Of a stretch of DNA of 64,000 bases, positions 1 through 12,681 are shown piece after piece; position 1 is the stretch's first letter, and every line of letters starts with the position of its first letter. Where the stretch lies: the NCBI GenBank assembly GCA_027186245.1, contig CP114485.1, positions 5,828,001-5,892,000 of the forward strand, read 5' to 3'. The position numbers and the translations under genes are program-made. The stretch comes from Coriaria nepalensis (taxonomy: Eukaryota > Streptophyta > Magnoliopsida > Cucurbitales > Coriariaceae). The notes under the pieces were generated by a model. That model worked only from the letters and a program-made list of their open reading frames with translations, was not told the DNA's origin and did not search any database.

Positions 1-194
1 TTGTTTAAAAATTTGAACAATGAAACACACCTAAAAGCCCCTCTCCCCACAATGTAATCAATCGCACACACAGTAATTACTTAATCTTAACATCGATCAA
101 CGTTCTAGTGGAAGTAAATAAAAAAGACTTGAATATTGGAAATGCAGCAGCATCCAATCCTCCTCCCATAACAACATCTTGCACGGCACAGAGA
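1..194. other. 3' flank of the DUF547 gene
   Basis: Non-coding, AT-rich DNA downstream of the stop codon of the minus-strand DUF547 gene. It probably holds that gene's 3' untranslated region, but I could not place a polyadenylation site. No other gene is visible. Confidence 0.5.
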
Positions 195-3100
195 TCAAAT
201 AGCTAACAAATACTGAAACTCGAAGTCATAACGTATTGTCTCAATAATGGGCCTAGAGATCTTGTTGTTATTATTGCCTCTAAGACATTCCATCATTGAT
301 TTCCTCAATGACCCAGATGAAGGTAGCTGTTGGCATATCCACTCCATCAATGAATGTATGTCTGATCCTGCAAAATCATGAATGTTTTGAACTACAAGTT
401 CTGGGATTGCAATGCTCTTTGAACTCGTAACCACCATTGATGCTTGCAAATACTCTAGTTTTGATTTCTCTAGCTCAGATGCAACACCTTCTGCTGTATA
501 TATTCTCACCTATACATCCACATTTTAAGCTTTTCAATCTTAAGTTATCAATGCTTGAATGAGAACTGTTTTAACTAGTACATACAGAATTGGAAGAGCT
601 TAATAATGTAGGAAATGTGTCTAAATTTCTATATTGATTAGTAAACATGGGAGAGTTGTGTTTTGGGTCTTACAGCAGGAGAAGAACGAGTTCCGTAACA
701 TAGAGCGAATGTAATGTTAGGATCAATCGACTCGAGTCCATAAAGTTCACGGAAAACGGTTTCTTTGTTTTCCAATTCACTCTTATAGTAATCCTGTCAT
801 CAGAAACTAGACAAGTTATTCGAAGGCTTCCTCTCATTTTCGTAGATAAGTGTAATAGAATAAAGTTTATCTTACCTCCTTCATGTTTGAATCTCTCGGC
901 TTTCTTAGAATGTAATGCTCTATGGCTTGGGCATTTATAATGTTGCCTCCTACGTTAATTGTTGCCTGTTCAAATTTATGATGTCCAAATCTTAGAGATC
1001 ATACTAGTTACACTAAAAGTGAGACATTCATAACTACCTTGTTCATCAATGAAAGTAATTTTTCGGGTGATGAAGGCAAGCCGTACTCGAGGAATCCCTG
1101 AAATACGAAATGCCAAATTTGGAAAAACATTAGAAATTCATCAAGATTGCCCATTTGAGTTATGGGTAAATGGAAAAATAATAATAATTGAGACATAGCC
1201 TGTTGCATAATATACATGCATGATACAAGCATTGTACATGTTGATCCAGAATGCTAGCTTCTGCTGGTAACTCATGGATCTCAAGTCCACGTTCTGAAGA
1301 TTATTCATTAGTACCCTGAAACAAGAAATAGAAGGGTTACAAATGTACAATTACATAAGAGTGAAGAGATAAAGAGAACATAAACATATAGACAATCCAT
1401 ATGTTGGAAGAAGGCATACCTTAACTTCTTCAATAATGGAATATAACTAGGACTTGATATGGATTGTGTGTCCATAGAAGTTGATGTGAAGATCGCCAAG
1501 TTTTTATAGGGACCGATGTCTCTGGGAATTGATTGTTCCACATTGAAGATTCCGTAAGGATCTTGTTGCTTTGATTCCTTTTGTAACAGAGGGATCGAGT
1601 TTAATCCGGTCTCAACATGGAAACTCCTAGAGCTTAAGGAAGAATGCATGGTTCTAGAGACGGGTCCTGATTTCTCTAGCTCCATTGCCCTTGATGTCCT
1701 AAGAAGCCTAATGTAAATGAAGTTCAAACACTTCAATATGTTCTCTGATAGCCTGTTGGGTTGCAAATTTTGGTTGTCTTTATCTTGTTGAATTGGAGTT
1801 GGTGGAGATTTTGGGAGGTGATCTAAGGATATCCCTGGATTCATACGCTCCCTTGTCTTAGAAAAAAAAGGGCAAATTATAAAATTATTGATCCTTAAGA
1901 AAGAAAAAAAGACAAAACAAAGAATGAGAAAAAAGAGATACCTTGGGTGAGAAATGTCTTGGGTCTCTCAAGGGCGACGCTGATGGCCTAGAAAACAATC
2001 CACTTTTTCTTGGAACCTTACGATCTTGATTAGCTTTAGCCTCTTCATGGAGCATAACTTGATCATTTTGACCTTTCCGGTTGGAAAATTCTCTCAATAG
2101 TTTGAAGTCATTAGGATTATAATCACCTTTTATGGCTTTACTAATAAAGTGCAATGCCTTTGTCTCAAATGACATTCTTTCCGGGACAGGACTCGCACTG
2201 ATTTGGCTCGAGTTTATTGCGCTTTGCCATTGCTTGTTGGATCTTGATGCCTTTATAAGATCTTGTTCACGTTTCAAGCTGCTTTGTAGTTGGCTTATTT
2301 GGCTTTCAAGTCTAGCGATTTCACTTTCCACCATTGCTAACTCTTCTAAAACTTCCCTAATCTGCATGATTTCATCAATATTTTGGACTTTATTTATATA
2401 GATTTACTAAACTGTTATGAAGTCTGTAAGCAACCAAAATTGAGTTAACCTTAGGAGAGACGTAGCTTGGGGTAGACAGTGAAGAACAATCACGATGATT
2501 GTTGACGAGCTCCAAAATCTCATGCACATTTTTTTCTTGATTTAATACATTTTGTAGCATGGAGACCTGTAAATAGAGAAATTGAAAATTTAACGAACAG
2601 GACACCAACAAATATTCTACGTATATTCTTTGATTCCTTGTCACATGCACACACACTTCAAAATAAGTAACTATTAAAGTGAACATGCTTCTATTTATAT
2701 AGTACTAGCTAGTGTAGGTTACCATATCTATAGCTATATATCATAATAGAATTGTTATGGTACAATTTCCTCTTGACCATCACCATGAGCTAGATACCCT
2801 CAATTCGTGATAGATAACTTAGGTAGAACTGACACCAAAAAATAAAAAAATTAACTTAATGGAGGAGAGATTTCAAATCACATATAAACACGATAACAAT
2901 CCAATCAATTTTTGACGCGGGACAGATGCAAACAACTCTAATAAATAATTGCAAGATCAGCATAGGCATATATAGCTTCATAGAACATGTATAGACCATG
3001 CATACCATTCCCTATGGTTTCCTAAAATGGAGTTTTGAGTTTATTTATTAATATTTTCATTCTTCTCAACCATTCGTTAAACATAATTACGTACATCAAT

Positions 3101-3398
3101 CAGGTATTTAGTTGGCCAGAAGATTGGAAATGGGATCTTTCATATTTATACCTCCTTTTCAAGCTCCTCCCTCTTCAGCTGCCGGCTAAACTTCTTCTTT
3201 TGCTGCATCAAATAATTACAGAAAAAAAAAATGATTGACAAATAATTAAATAAAGGAACATCAATGAAGATCAATTTAAACCAAAATCTACATGTACACC
3301 CTCATGCAAAGAATGAAGAATTATAGTTAACTTACGATCTCATGAGAGCTGCGAGGACTACTGGTATGAAGCAAGAAGTCACTCTGGATGGCCGCCAT
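195..3398 (-). CDS. MIP1 leucine-zipper / DUF547 domain protein, 10 exons
   Basis: Exons read from high to low coordinate: 3398-3336, 3202-3152, 2566-2450, 2361-1942, 1856-1420, 1315-1216, 1097-1038, 965-876, 793-674, 509-195. All junctions are GT-AG, phases agree, and the sum is 1,773 nt (590 aa plus stop TGA). Residues about 22-75 and 78-110 are rich in heptad Leu/Glu/Lys (for example EVLEELAMVESEIARLE) and form the coiled coil known as the ternary complex factor MIP1 leucine zipper. Residues about 345-480 carry the DUF547 core, with the landmarks KLAFWINMYNACIMH, GFLEYGLP and the TFALCYGTRSSPAVRIYT segment. Plant proteins of this architecture are usually 500-650 aa; their biochemical role is not established, and a scaffold or protein-interaction role is only inferred from the coiled coil. 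The start at 3398 was chosen because it keeps phase with exon 2 and has a good context (ATCAATGGCG). An upstream ATG at 3589 opens a different frame. Confidence 0.9.
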
Positions 3399-3900
3399 TG
3401 ATGAAACAAATAAGATCTTCCCTCTTGTCGAAGCCTTAAGGGAGCTAGCAATAATAAGAACAACAAGAAGATTAATGGCACGTAAGTATTTTGGTAAGGC
3501 TTAGATTGAGGAACAAAGGGTTGGTTGGAGAAATCAAGATTAAGCTTGTAAGTAAAGGAATTGTGTTCTAGCTTAGCTATCAAGTACATACAATATTATT
3601 GTTTTTGTAATTTGGTGCTAGCTAGCTTGAGAGGAGGGAAAGAAGATGAGAAGTAATTTTCAGGAATATGATAAAAGATAGGTTTGAGAACTACTTGACC
3701 AATCCGTGATTGGTTATGCATACCAAAAAAAAGTAGTAGTCTAATAGTATCCCTTGTTTTTCCTTCGCGTAGCTTTTAATTCTCGTTTTGCAAAGTTGAT
3801 GGGTTATATATAAATGACCAAACATATTCTACCAAATTCAACAATATATTAGGCTTTGTGTCAACAAATTATATATATATAGATATCTATGTATTGTATG
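3399..3900 (-). promoter_or_regulatory. 5' leader and probable promoter of the DUF547 gene
   Basis: Upstream of the chosen ATG. A minus-strand TATA-like stretch (TTTATATATAA) lies at 3804-3814; if used, the leader would be about 380 nt. That leader would contain an 85-codon open frame starting with ATG at 3589 and overlapping the main start in another frame (end 3332), with a hydrophobic run (PLIFLLFLLLLAPL). TATA assignment is by motif and distance only. Confidence 0.35.
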
Positions 3901-5256
3901 AGAGTTCAATTTAGATGATTAGTATAGTATTAAGAAGATAAGGTGTTGATTAAGTATCATCACTCATATTAGTTTTATGAAAAAAATTTGTATACATAAT
4001 ATAGTGCACATAATATAATGCGTGCACATTATATTTATTATAATTATAAATATCATTTTTATATGATAGATAATATAATATATATATTAAAGTGACGTTG
4101 TTACGTGGCTATCTCCTCTTAAGAATATCTCTAATTATATTATATGGCTTGTGATACCTGAAATGTATATCATTATGTGAAAAATATGAGGTGAAACCTG
4201 TAATATGGGATCCATTATCTCCTCTCATATGGGTGGTATGCACTCAGGGTAGTTACAGATGAGTCGTGTTAGGTGGTGTATCCATTCCAATATTGCATAA
4301 GATCAAAGGTCTTTTTTTTTTGCTTGTTCATACAGGAATAAAATTTCTTATAAGATAAATTGGGTAGAGAAGGTAGTTATGGTTGGATGAATTACAAGCA
4401 CTGATTATGATTTAGGGAATGTAATTGTGAAGTGTATATATATATTGGGAGCTTGCTTTGCTAATACATCATCTACCACCTTATAAAAAGGAATTTGGTA
4501 ATAATTGATGGAAAAAAACGATAAATTTATGATTGCATTAGTAAAAGAAGTTGAAAATAGTGCCTCTCTCTCCCCTCCAGGTATTCGTTGAATGATCCTT
4601 CTTTGCCAATCGATTTTATAATCCACTTCACATGGGTTAATTGGCCAATTGCCTCTGTGATTACTGGGCCTGAAGATCCATGGCTCGTTGTCACGTTTCT
4701 TCCTCATACATAAGTTTTTTTTTTTTTTTGGCTTAACCGAAGCAGATGTGTTGCTTAACAATTTTTTTAAGCGTTTGATACTCTTCGTTTTAAGATTTTT
4801 AAAGTAAGTTTGAATATTTATTATTATGCAAGTATATGATATAATAATGTAGTATATGATCTGATTAGTTGTAGAGGCCTTTTTTTTTTTTTTTTTTTTT
4901 TCTAAGTTTATGAATATCTTTTTATAGTTTATATGATTCTAGTAGTACCTGATCGGTGTTATCAAGCGAAGGATGCCTCTAAATATATCCTTACAATTTG
5001 CTATGTCTTGAATATAACTTCCCTATTAACATTGAATATTCCTTCATCAACCATAAAATACACGACTTGATTCACTTCTCTAAAAACATGCTTAACATAA
5101 TCTATAATCAAGTGGAAAACATATCGACGTTTAGAATTCATTATTTGTCCTCAAGCAAAAGAGGAAAAGCTATAGCTGTAACTAAATCCTTGTGCTTATT
5201 TCCAAGAAGAGCCAACCTACTTTTTAAAAGGATTTTCGGTCCATTAGCTTGTGCAA
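3901..5256. other. AT-rich intergenic stretch
   Basis: No gene is supported. The stretch holds short TA runs around 3870-3885 and 4070-4085 and poly-T tracts (4712-4729 and a longer one at about 4879-4902). Between about 4970 and 5230 there may be further decayed repeat sequence, but no domain could be recognised. Confidence 0.5.
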
Positions 5257-7808
5257 TTTTTGTTATAAAGTTTTCTCTAAAGCTTTTTCCCCTAGGTTGG
5301 CTACTTTACTTCCTAACTTGATTTCAGAGCAATAACATGGTTTTATGAAAGGGAGATCCATTGCCGAGGCCATTGGTATTGCTCAATAACTGGTCAAAGA
5401 TCTTGGTAAGGAAGTTAGTGGTTGAAATGTTATGTTTAAATTGGACATGATGAAAGCCTATGATAAGATCGACTGGGGTTTTGTTATTGAGATGTTGAGA
5501 CATTTTGGTTTCAGTTCCACTTTCCTCAAACCATTCGGAGTTGTTTTAGTAATGTCTCGTTCTCATTGGTTTTCCAGGGAGGTTATAAGGGTTGGTTTCA
5601 AACTTTGAGAGGGCTTCGTCAAGGAGATCCCATTTCTCCTTTATTGTTTATTTTAGCTGAAGATCGTTTTAGTAGGAATCTTACGAGGGCTATCAGGAAA
5701 GGTTTGATTCAACCCTACATCTCTCAAAGAGGTTGTCCGATCATTTATCATCTTTTATTTGCGGATGATACTATGATTTTTTGTAATGGAATCCTTACAA
5801 GAAGCATAAGACAATCGATGCACATCATTGAAGATTACCAACATGCTTCTGGTCAATTGGCTAGTATCTCTAAAAGTAATTTTTATGTTCATACGAATTG
5901 TTCTATGGCTAGGAAAATTATGATAGGCAACACTACGGGTTATTTGCATGGTTCCTTACATTGTACTTATCTTGGTGTTCCTCTTGCGTATAGCATCATT
6001 TAAGCTCGAGATTATGATTTTCTTTTGGATAAGATTTCTAAGAGGATGTTGAAGGTTGGAAAAGCCCCACTGACTGTCTAGTGGAGGAAAATTGATCTTA
6101 ATTAAGCACGTTCTATCTTCGTTCCCTTTGCACCTTCTGGTTTCTTGTTGTGTTCATAATGGTGTTCTATCAGATATGAAATCCATGTTTGCTAGATTTT
6201 TTTTGGAGCTCGAACAATAATGGTAGTAAACGCCACTGGGTGTCTTGGGCAGATTTGTGTACTGGAGTGGAGAGTGGTGGTCTCGGCCTGAGGTGTCTTT
6301 GGATATGAGAAAGGATTTTTTGTTGAAAAGAGTTTGTAATCTTATTACTGGATATTCCCTTTGGTGCACTTTCATGCGGCAAAAATACTCTAAGGGTCTA
6401 CCTCTTTCTCTTTGGTCTAATTACAATGGCAGTCTTAGACTTTGGAAGGATATGTTAGCCGCTCGGTATAGTTCCTAGAGTTTTCTCGTTGGGAAGTGGG
6501 AAATGGTGATTCTATTAGCTTAGGGTTTGATGACTGGGGTAATGGTGTCCTTGCTGATAATTTTCTTGATATTATCTCTACTAGTTCTATCTCGAAATGT
6601 TTGGCTAATCAGGATTGGCTTGATCTGGACCTGGAGGATGAGGAGTTGCATTTCCTGATGAATTTCTCTTCCCCCCCTTCTTTCAACCCTGATAGATTGA
6701 TCGGGACTCCTAGCTGTGATGGGTCCTTTTCTGTCAAGTCTGCTTGAGGGCGTTAGGGGACCTGAGGTGGTGGTTTTGCATTTCCAGATCCATTGGCATC
6801 TTAGGATCCCCCTATTTTCGCGGAGGCTCATGCGGCGTTGCTTGGCTGTGGATACTAACATTCAGCAGATGGGCATTTGTCTTCCCTCTGCTTGTAGGTG
6901 CTGCATCTACCGTGCTTGTGAGGATGCATATCATCTTTTTATTGACGGTAACATTGCTAGGGTTGACTCCCAGGGGTTGCCAAGCAGTTGATAGGGCGAC
7001 TCTGAATTTGGCTCGTATTCAAGTCCCTATATTTGTGATTATATTTTAAATTTATCTATGATATTGTGAGTTTAACCATTCTCTACAAAATTTGTATTTC
7101 ATCACCAAAGACGCCTATACAAGTTTCCCGAATTTCCAAAAATAAAAAAATAAAAAAAAATTGCTAGGGTTGTTTGGCGACATTTCATTGCTTGATTTAA
7201 TGTTCCTCTTTGGTTTCAATCGTTGCTTGATCATTTTAATCTTTGGTGGCGAACTCTTAAGGGTCAATCCCAGTTTTTCTTGATTGGAACCCTGGTTCCT
7301 TTCTTGATTGTTTGGGAAATATGGTTAACCAGGAACAATACTACTTTTGATAATAAAGCCATGCATTTGAATTGGGTTATTATAAAAGTCAAGGGCTGGA
7401 CTGTGGAGCTGAGTTCTAACATTAAACCTAAAGTTGCTTCTTCGTTGTTTGGCAGGCAGATGCTAGCTCAGTTAGGCTGTTCCATTCATGAGTTAGGTGT
7501 CCGTTGGCCTATTGTTTGCTGTTGATACAAGCCTCCGCCGAGATTCTATAAACTTAATGTGGACGAAGCTCTAAAACGCTTCACCATGATTTCTAGTTGT
7601 GATGGTATTATCTGTGATGAGATGGGCGATATGGTGTTTGCTTTTTTGTTGCTGAAGTGCATGGTCTCTTTCTTAGTATCCAAAAAGCTCTTAGGTATGG
7701 TTTCTTTCCGTTGCTTATGGAGTGCGATTGTTTAAGCCTAGTGTTGCCTCTTAACAACCCCTGCCCGGTTTGGTTTATTAGCAACCTCTGGGAACATATT
7801 CAGTGTTG
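5257..7808 (+). mobile_element. LINE (L1-type non-LTR retrotransposon) ORF2 remnant, copy 1
   Basis: The order of domains is reverse transcriptase, zf-RVT zinc-finger-like region, then a plant-type RNase H domain. RT landmarks: a KGRSIAEAIGIAQ-like block near 5347, GLRQGDPISPLLF at about 5608-5650, and the catalytic box LLFADDTMIF at about 5752-5785, with both Asp residues kept. The zf-RVT signature (CRCC followed by a HLF) is at about 6895-6945. RNase H begins at about 7540 with a KLNVDEALKRF block and ends near 7808 with EHIQC and a stop. Several stop codons (for example before HGFMKGR, and at 6001) and frame changes show it is dead. Endonuclease and ORF1 are missing, as expected of a 5'-truncated copy. 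It ends just before the leader of the OTU gene. Confidence 0.88.
6966..7159 (+). mobile_element. tRNA-derived SINE inserted in LINE copy 1
   Basis: A 194-bp block interrupts the LINE frame and is flanked by a perfect 13-bp duplication ATTGCTAGGGTTG (6953-6965 and 7160-7172). Its head resembles an RNA polymerase III promoter: an A-box-like TTGCCAAGCAGTTG near 6978 and a B-box-like GTATTCAAGTCC near 7015, about 35 bp apart. Its tail is A-rich (AAATAAAAAAATAAAAAAAA). Duplication, internal pol III-like boxes and A-rich tail together fit a SINE mobilised by LINE machinery. The tRNA species of origin and the SINE family cannot be told from here. Confidence 0.8.
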
Positions 7809-9039
7809 AATAAAAAATAAAAGAGAACAATAGATCTATTCGATGGACCAGATCTAATCGAATGAATGAGAGATAAAGAGAGTGTTGACGAATGAGAAGA
7901 TTCCTCGTGGCAAATATAAATTTTGTCTTTTTATTTATTTATTTTAGGTTTATTTTATTTTATTTACTCTGGAGCGCTAAACAAAACCCGCTCGTGACTT
8001 TCCGTCGTTTTTTCATCGTACCAAATAATTCGATTCCTGTTCCTCACTCCTTACTCGCCACACTCTCTTTCTCTCCCTCTTTCTCATTCTGTGGCGTCTC
8101 GATCATGCTTTTTCTCAATCCTCTTTCTGTTTTTATGTACAAATTTCTTCACATTTCCATCTCAATCCATTACTATTCTTAGTTTTTCTTTTCTTGTCTG
8201 GTTTTGTTTTGTTTATTGATGATATGATGGAAGAGTAGTGCAACTTTGAAGCTTCTTTATTCCGTGTCTCGATCTGATTGCAGGTGAGTAATGTGTTTTA
8301 TGCTCTCGATCTCTCTTGCTTTGTTGGATTATTATTATTGTTTCAGTAATTTTTTTTGTAACTTTTTAACTTTTAATTGCTTTAAGCTTTTTTTCTATGA
8401 AAGAAAAATGAGATTAGGGATCTGTTGGGTGTGATTCGGAGCTCTGTTTGGGTGCTGAGAAAATGCTGGTGAATAATTGCAAGCATTTTTCATAGGATCC
8501 GCAACAGGAAAGTTACTTATGTAAAAGATTTAAAAAAAAAAAAAAACTATTTCTAGTTTTTCAGTCAGAAATTTGTACAAAGGCTAGCAAATGTTAAATG
8601 CCTCAGCATCTTGTTTGTATTCCTCCTACATTTTGACGAGCTAACAATGTGCTATTTTTTTTTTAAAATTTATTTTCCGTTCAATCTTAATCCTGGTTTC
8701 AACTTTCGGTCCTTTCATTCCCCCTCACTTCCCACTCTATTAAGATTTGTAGAACGAGTAAAGACCTGAGAATGTACAATGTGGTTTCTATTTGCCTTCA
8801 TTCTATACGTGAAGGAGTTCTTAGTTGAGTCTTGAATTTGTGTGAATGACTATATCTGAAAAATTACATGACGGATTTCTGCAGGTTAAAGGCCACTTGA
8901 TTGTTTTCCCTAAATGACAAACTGAAGGGATTTAAGAGCCTTTGAGTAAGTAGCTTCATTCCCTAGAGGCTAGTTATTTAGTAAGATTGGTCTGGTTGAA
9001 ACAACAAATTCTGATAAAGAAAAGTCATTATATTTAGAG
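7809..9039 (+). promoter_or_regulatory. Promoter and 5' leader of the OTU gene, with a probable leader intron
   Basis: A pyrimidine-rich stretch at about 8035-8180, typical of plant transcript starts and leaders, lies downstream of the LINE end. A good donor (TTGCAG/GTGAGT) occurs at 8284-8285 and a good acceptor (TTTCTGCAG/GTTAAAGG) at 8884-8885, so the leader is probably split by an intron of about 600 bp. No clear TATA box was seen. Transcript ends are inferred. Confidence 0.45.
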
Positions 9040-11471
9040 ATGATTACATACGAGCAAGATCCTGATGTAGTTCGATGGGGCCTCCAGCTCTTTGATGGAG
9101 ACCCATTTTCTAATTTTGGGTATGGTGGCACTGTCACTCAATATGAGTCGGAGTACTGTCATGGCCAGTGTTTTCAGTTAGATAATTACGATACAGAATG
9201 CTGCAATGTAGAAAATGATGAGCTTATTGCCCGGGCCCTACAAGAAAATCTTTCACTCACAGTTGCGGAAGAATCGGTATCTCAAAACAAAGAGGTGGAA
9301 AATTTTCAAGTGTCTGCATATCCACATAATTGGACTGATCAATCAGTGGATAACTACAGCTTGGGTATATGACCAAATTATAGATTTTCTAGTGAGTGTT
9401 TGCAATGTGTTAGTTGTATTTCTCGCTATAGTATGTCGTGGTTCTTTTGCTTGTGCTTGTAGTGCAGGAATGTGGTCATGAAGAGGAATATGATATGGGT
9501 TCTTCGAGTTTATGCTCTAGCCCGGAAGAGATATTATACAGTGGGGATTACTGGTCATATTCTCCAGAGCAGGCTGATGAGTATCATCTTGATGGAGAAG
9601 TGGGGAAAAGGTTGAATCAGATGGTTCCTGTTCCTGTAAGCTACCTGTGAAAGTCTTGCTGATATATGCATATAGAATGCTTCTTTTTTTTATCCTTTTA
9701 TTTTCCTCTTTCTTTAGTGTTATTATTAGGATCTGATGTTTTAAATCCACAGCATATATGATCATCACTTTTTCTTCATTCTTGATAGGACTTGTTTGCT
9801 TAGATTAAAAATAATAAATTCTCCTGAAACTTTAAATTTGAGGTCCATGATTCAAGGTATACACTTCAATTTGTATGTATACTGGTTTTGTGCAGCATGT
9901 TCCAAGAATCAATGGAGAAATACCATCACTGGATGAGGAAACTTTAGATCATCAAAGGCTACTTGACAGGTATTTTTACCATGTTAATTTGATATGTAAT
10001 GCCTATCACATGCTTGCCTTTTATTTTCTTCATTTAGATTATTTAAGGCTCTAGCACTTTAGTATTGGTCCCGTACCATGGAGAGAATTTACCATGCTGA
10101 CCCATAATGCTAGTAATTTGAATCTGAAGATGCATTTTCTACTGTAGGCTGCAGTTGTATGAGTTGGTTGAGCTCAAAGTTCAAGGAGATGGGAACTGCC
10201 AGGTTAGCTCTTTCAACTGTCATTTACTTAAGATTTCAGATCTATACAACCATAATAAAGAAAAAATTGATTTTGTGCTATATCAGATAATAATATCAAT
10301 AAGCTGTCTCATTCTTTCCACATTTCCCAGTTTCGTGCTTTGTCAGATCAAATTTATCGAACCCCTGAGCACCATAACTTTGTGAGAGATCAAGTTGTAA
10401 CTCAGGTCTTTTGCGTCTGCATTTATTCCTTAGTCATTAATTTGTGCTTACGATGACTTTAATATTGATGCTCTGTATGTGATTTCTCATTATCAGCTTA
10501 AATCATGTCCGGAGATTTATGAGGGATATGTTCCCATGGCTTATGTTGACTATTTGGAGAAGATGTCCAAGTACTTCTCTCATACTTTTAAATTACTCGG
10601 CCATTTTAGTTGCTTTCCTCTTTATAAGCGTTGAGAGGGAATGGTATGATTCTGATGCTGTTTTTGTCATCATTTTGGGTCAAAATAGGAGTGGTGAATG
10701 GGGTGATCATGTCACATTGCAAGCTGCTGCAGATTCAGTATGTTTCGACCTACTTCACTTCTGTCTTATTGTGATTAGGATGATAAATTTGATGGGTTAA
10801 ACTTTCTCTTTTATTCAGTATCCTCGAGCAAACCTAATTAATGTTACTGTTATGGTTCAGTATGGTGTAAAAATATTGGTCATAACATCGTTCAAAGACA
10901 CTTGCTACATAGAGATTGTTCCTAGTATTGAAAGATCAAAAAGAGGTACATTTGTTTCCTCTGTTTTTGGCGATTTGTATTTTTTTTTCAGGAGGAAGAG
11001 AGAGAGAGAGTGAGAAACAATCAAGTTCAATGTTTTGTTTATTCATGCTCTGTATTTATGTAGATGAAGCTTTCTTTTGGAAACCATTGTGGCTGTTTCT
11101 GATTAATAGTAATTTTTTTATGACGAGATGCAGTAATATGTTTAAGCTTCTGGGCTGAAGTTCACTACAACTCAATATATCCTGAAGGAGGTAAGCATAT
11201 TCCCCAAGATTAGAAATCTTGCTTGCAAACGAGATTTTCTCGGATTTAGTCGATAAAAGGAAGAGTAATGGATCTTGCTTGCTAATAAGATTCCTTGGCT
11301 CTACCTGATTCTAAATTTGTTAATCCCCAAGATTATATGCATTTCTTCCTAAAACGCTCTTAATTACCTTACGACTTGTATCCAGATGTGCCGATGTTCA
11401 AGTCTAAGAGGAAGAAAAGATGGTGGATTCTTCAAAATGAGCGTCGAGAACTTCTCAATGATTATGAATGA
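9040..11471 (+). CDS. OTU domain cysteine protease (deubiquitinase), 10 exons
   Basis: Exons: 9040-9364, 9463-9635, 9896-9969, 10148-10202, 10331-10405, 10497-10570, 10689-10737, 10861-10945, 11134-11190, 11386-11471; total 1,053 nt, 350 aa. Phases agree and all junctions are GT-AG. The N-terminal half is acidic and of low similarity to known domains. It contains the block GEVGKRLNQMVP followed by RINGEIPS. The OTU domain occupies about residues 195-325: GDGNCQFRALSDQ holds the catalytic Asp/Cys (Cys about 208), YEGYVPMAYVDYLEKMSKSG and WGDHVTLQAAAD are the conserved core, and FWAEVHYNSIYPEGD carries the catalytic His (about 314). The protein ends in a basic KSKRKKRWW tail. This matches the plant OTU9/10/11-like group, which cleaves ubiquitin chains in the cytosol or nucleus; the exact orthologue is not assigned. 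Confidence 0.93.
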
Positions 11472-12179
11472 CTGAATAATGGTAATTAATCAGATCACTT
11501 GACATAAAATCTAAATAAATTATGCTCTTCGGTCTGGCTTTTTTTTTTTCCTCTTTTTGTAACTGTAGATTTTTAGTGCTACCCCGTTCCTATCTCTTAG
11601 TCCTTTGTTTTTATTTGTTTGTTTGCTCTTTTGTTTTTTAATGCAAACTCTTCTTCATATCTTTTATATATATTTTGCTACTCCATGCTTTCATGCAGTT
11701 TCCTCATCATTGTGCGCAAAATTCTCAACTCGACCATCATTGTCTTAAAATGATATATTGGCCATTTGATTCAGATGATAGATAGTATGCTAAAATTATG
11801 ATTAGTATTGAAGAAAAATCAAACCCCTTTGTCGGAGTGGGTCCACCTTTTGACTACATGAGTCATGGAGTGGTGGGCCTTGAATGCGGCGGAAGGCGAT
11901 GGTGGTGTACCGCTGGATAAACTCTTTTTATAGTGAATAAGAAGCGTATAAAAGTAAAATTAATTAATACGTTTCCATAGTAAAATGGTTGATCTCAATC
12001 GTTTTACTGATTTTTCAATTTGAAATAATATTATATTTATTTTTAATCGGCTGTAATTTTTTCTAAAATAGTCAGGCACTTGACTTGACTGTAAGAGTTT
12101 CTCTTGCGACTTTGTAAGAGATGCTTGGTTTGGTGGTTTGGTAAGGGATGTTTCCGGCATGATGAAGGTAGCATTTTGC
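11472..12179. other. 3' flank of the OTU gene, no further gene
   Basis: AT-rich DNA with T-runs, probably including the 3' untranslated region of the OTU gene. From about 12100 the sequence begins to look like the next LINE fragment. No other coding region is visible. Confidence 0.5.
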
Positions 12180-12528
12180 TGTACTCTCAGTTGCCCTAAT
12201 AGCTTTTCAAACGGAGGTTTTTGCGTTGTTCTATGGTATCTACCTCGCCTTGAAACATGGTTTTATCCCTCTCCATGTGAAAACAGACTCTAGAGTTCTT
12301 TCTTAGGTTATCCAAAAAGATTGCATTGACCGGCACCTTTCTCAGATCTGGAACATCTTTCATTTTTGATTTCTATTAAACATGGAATGCAATTTTGTAG
12401 CAGATTCTCTAGTTCATGATGAGGAGCCAGTTCATAATTCTGTTCTTAAGTATTTCTAGAATGACAGGAACAAAATTCATTTCATTAGGTTGTAAACTGG
12501 TATTGGTTTGGCCAAAAAAAAAAAAAGA
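12180..12528 (+). mobile_element. LINE 3' end fragment (RNase H tail with A-tail)
   Basis: With one or two stops read through, the plus strand reads as the C-terminal part of a plant LINE RNase H: a KAFQTEVFALFYGIYLALKHG block, a PLHVKTDSRVL block and CNFVADSLVH. It terminates in an A-run (about 12515-12527), the usual 3' tail of such elements. Only about 350 bp remain, so this is a heavily 5'-truncated copy, dead on arrival. It corresponds to the same domain seen at 7540-7808 and 17075-17455. Confidence 0.75.
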
Positions 12529-12681
12529 AATTTATTTCATTTTATAGATCAAAACTCTTAAGCTGTAGTAATTATCTCGGAAAGAAAAAAAAAACCGCTA
12601 AGGCTTTATTTATTGTTGTTGTTTTTTTTTTTTTAATTATTATTATTAAACTGCAAACTTCACTGATCACTCCGATTGATC

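Noticed and set aside
6966..7050. A possible tRNA gene in the A/B-box region
   Set aside because: It does not fold into a cloverleaf by eye, and the flanking duplication plus A-rich tail show a SINE.
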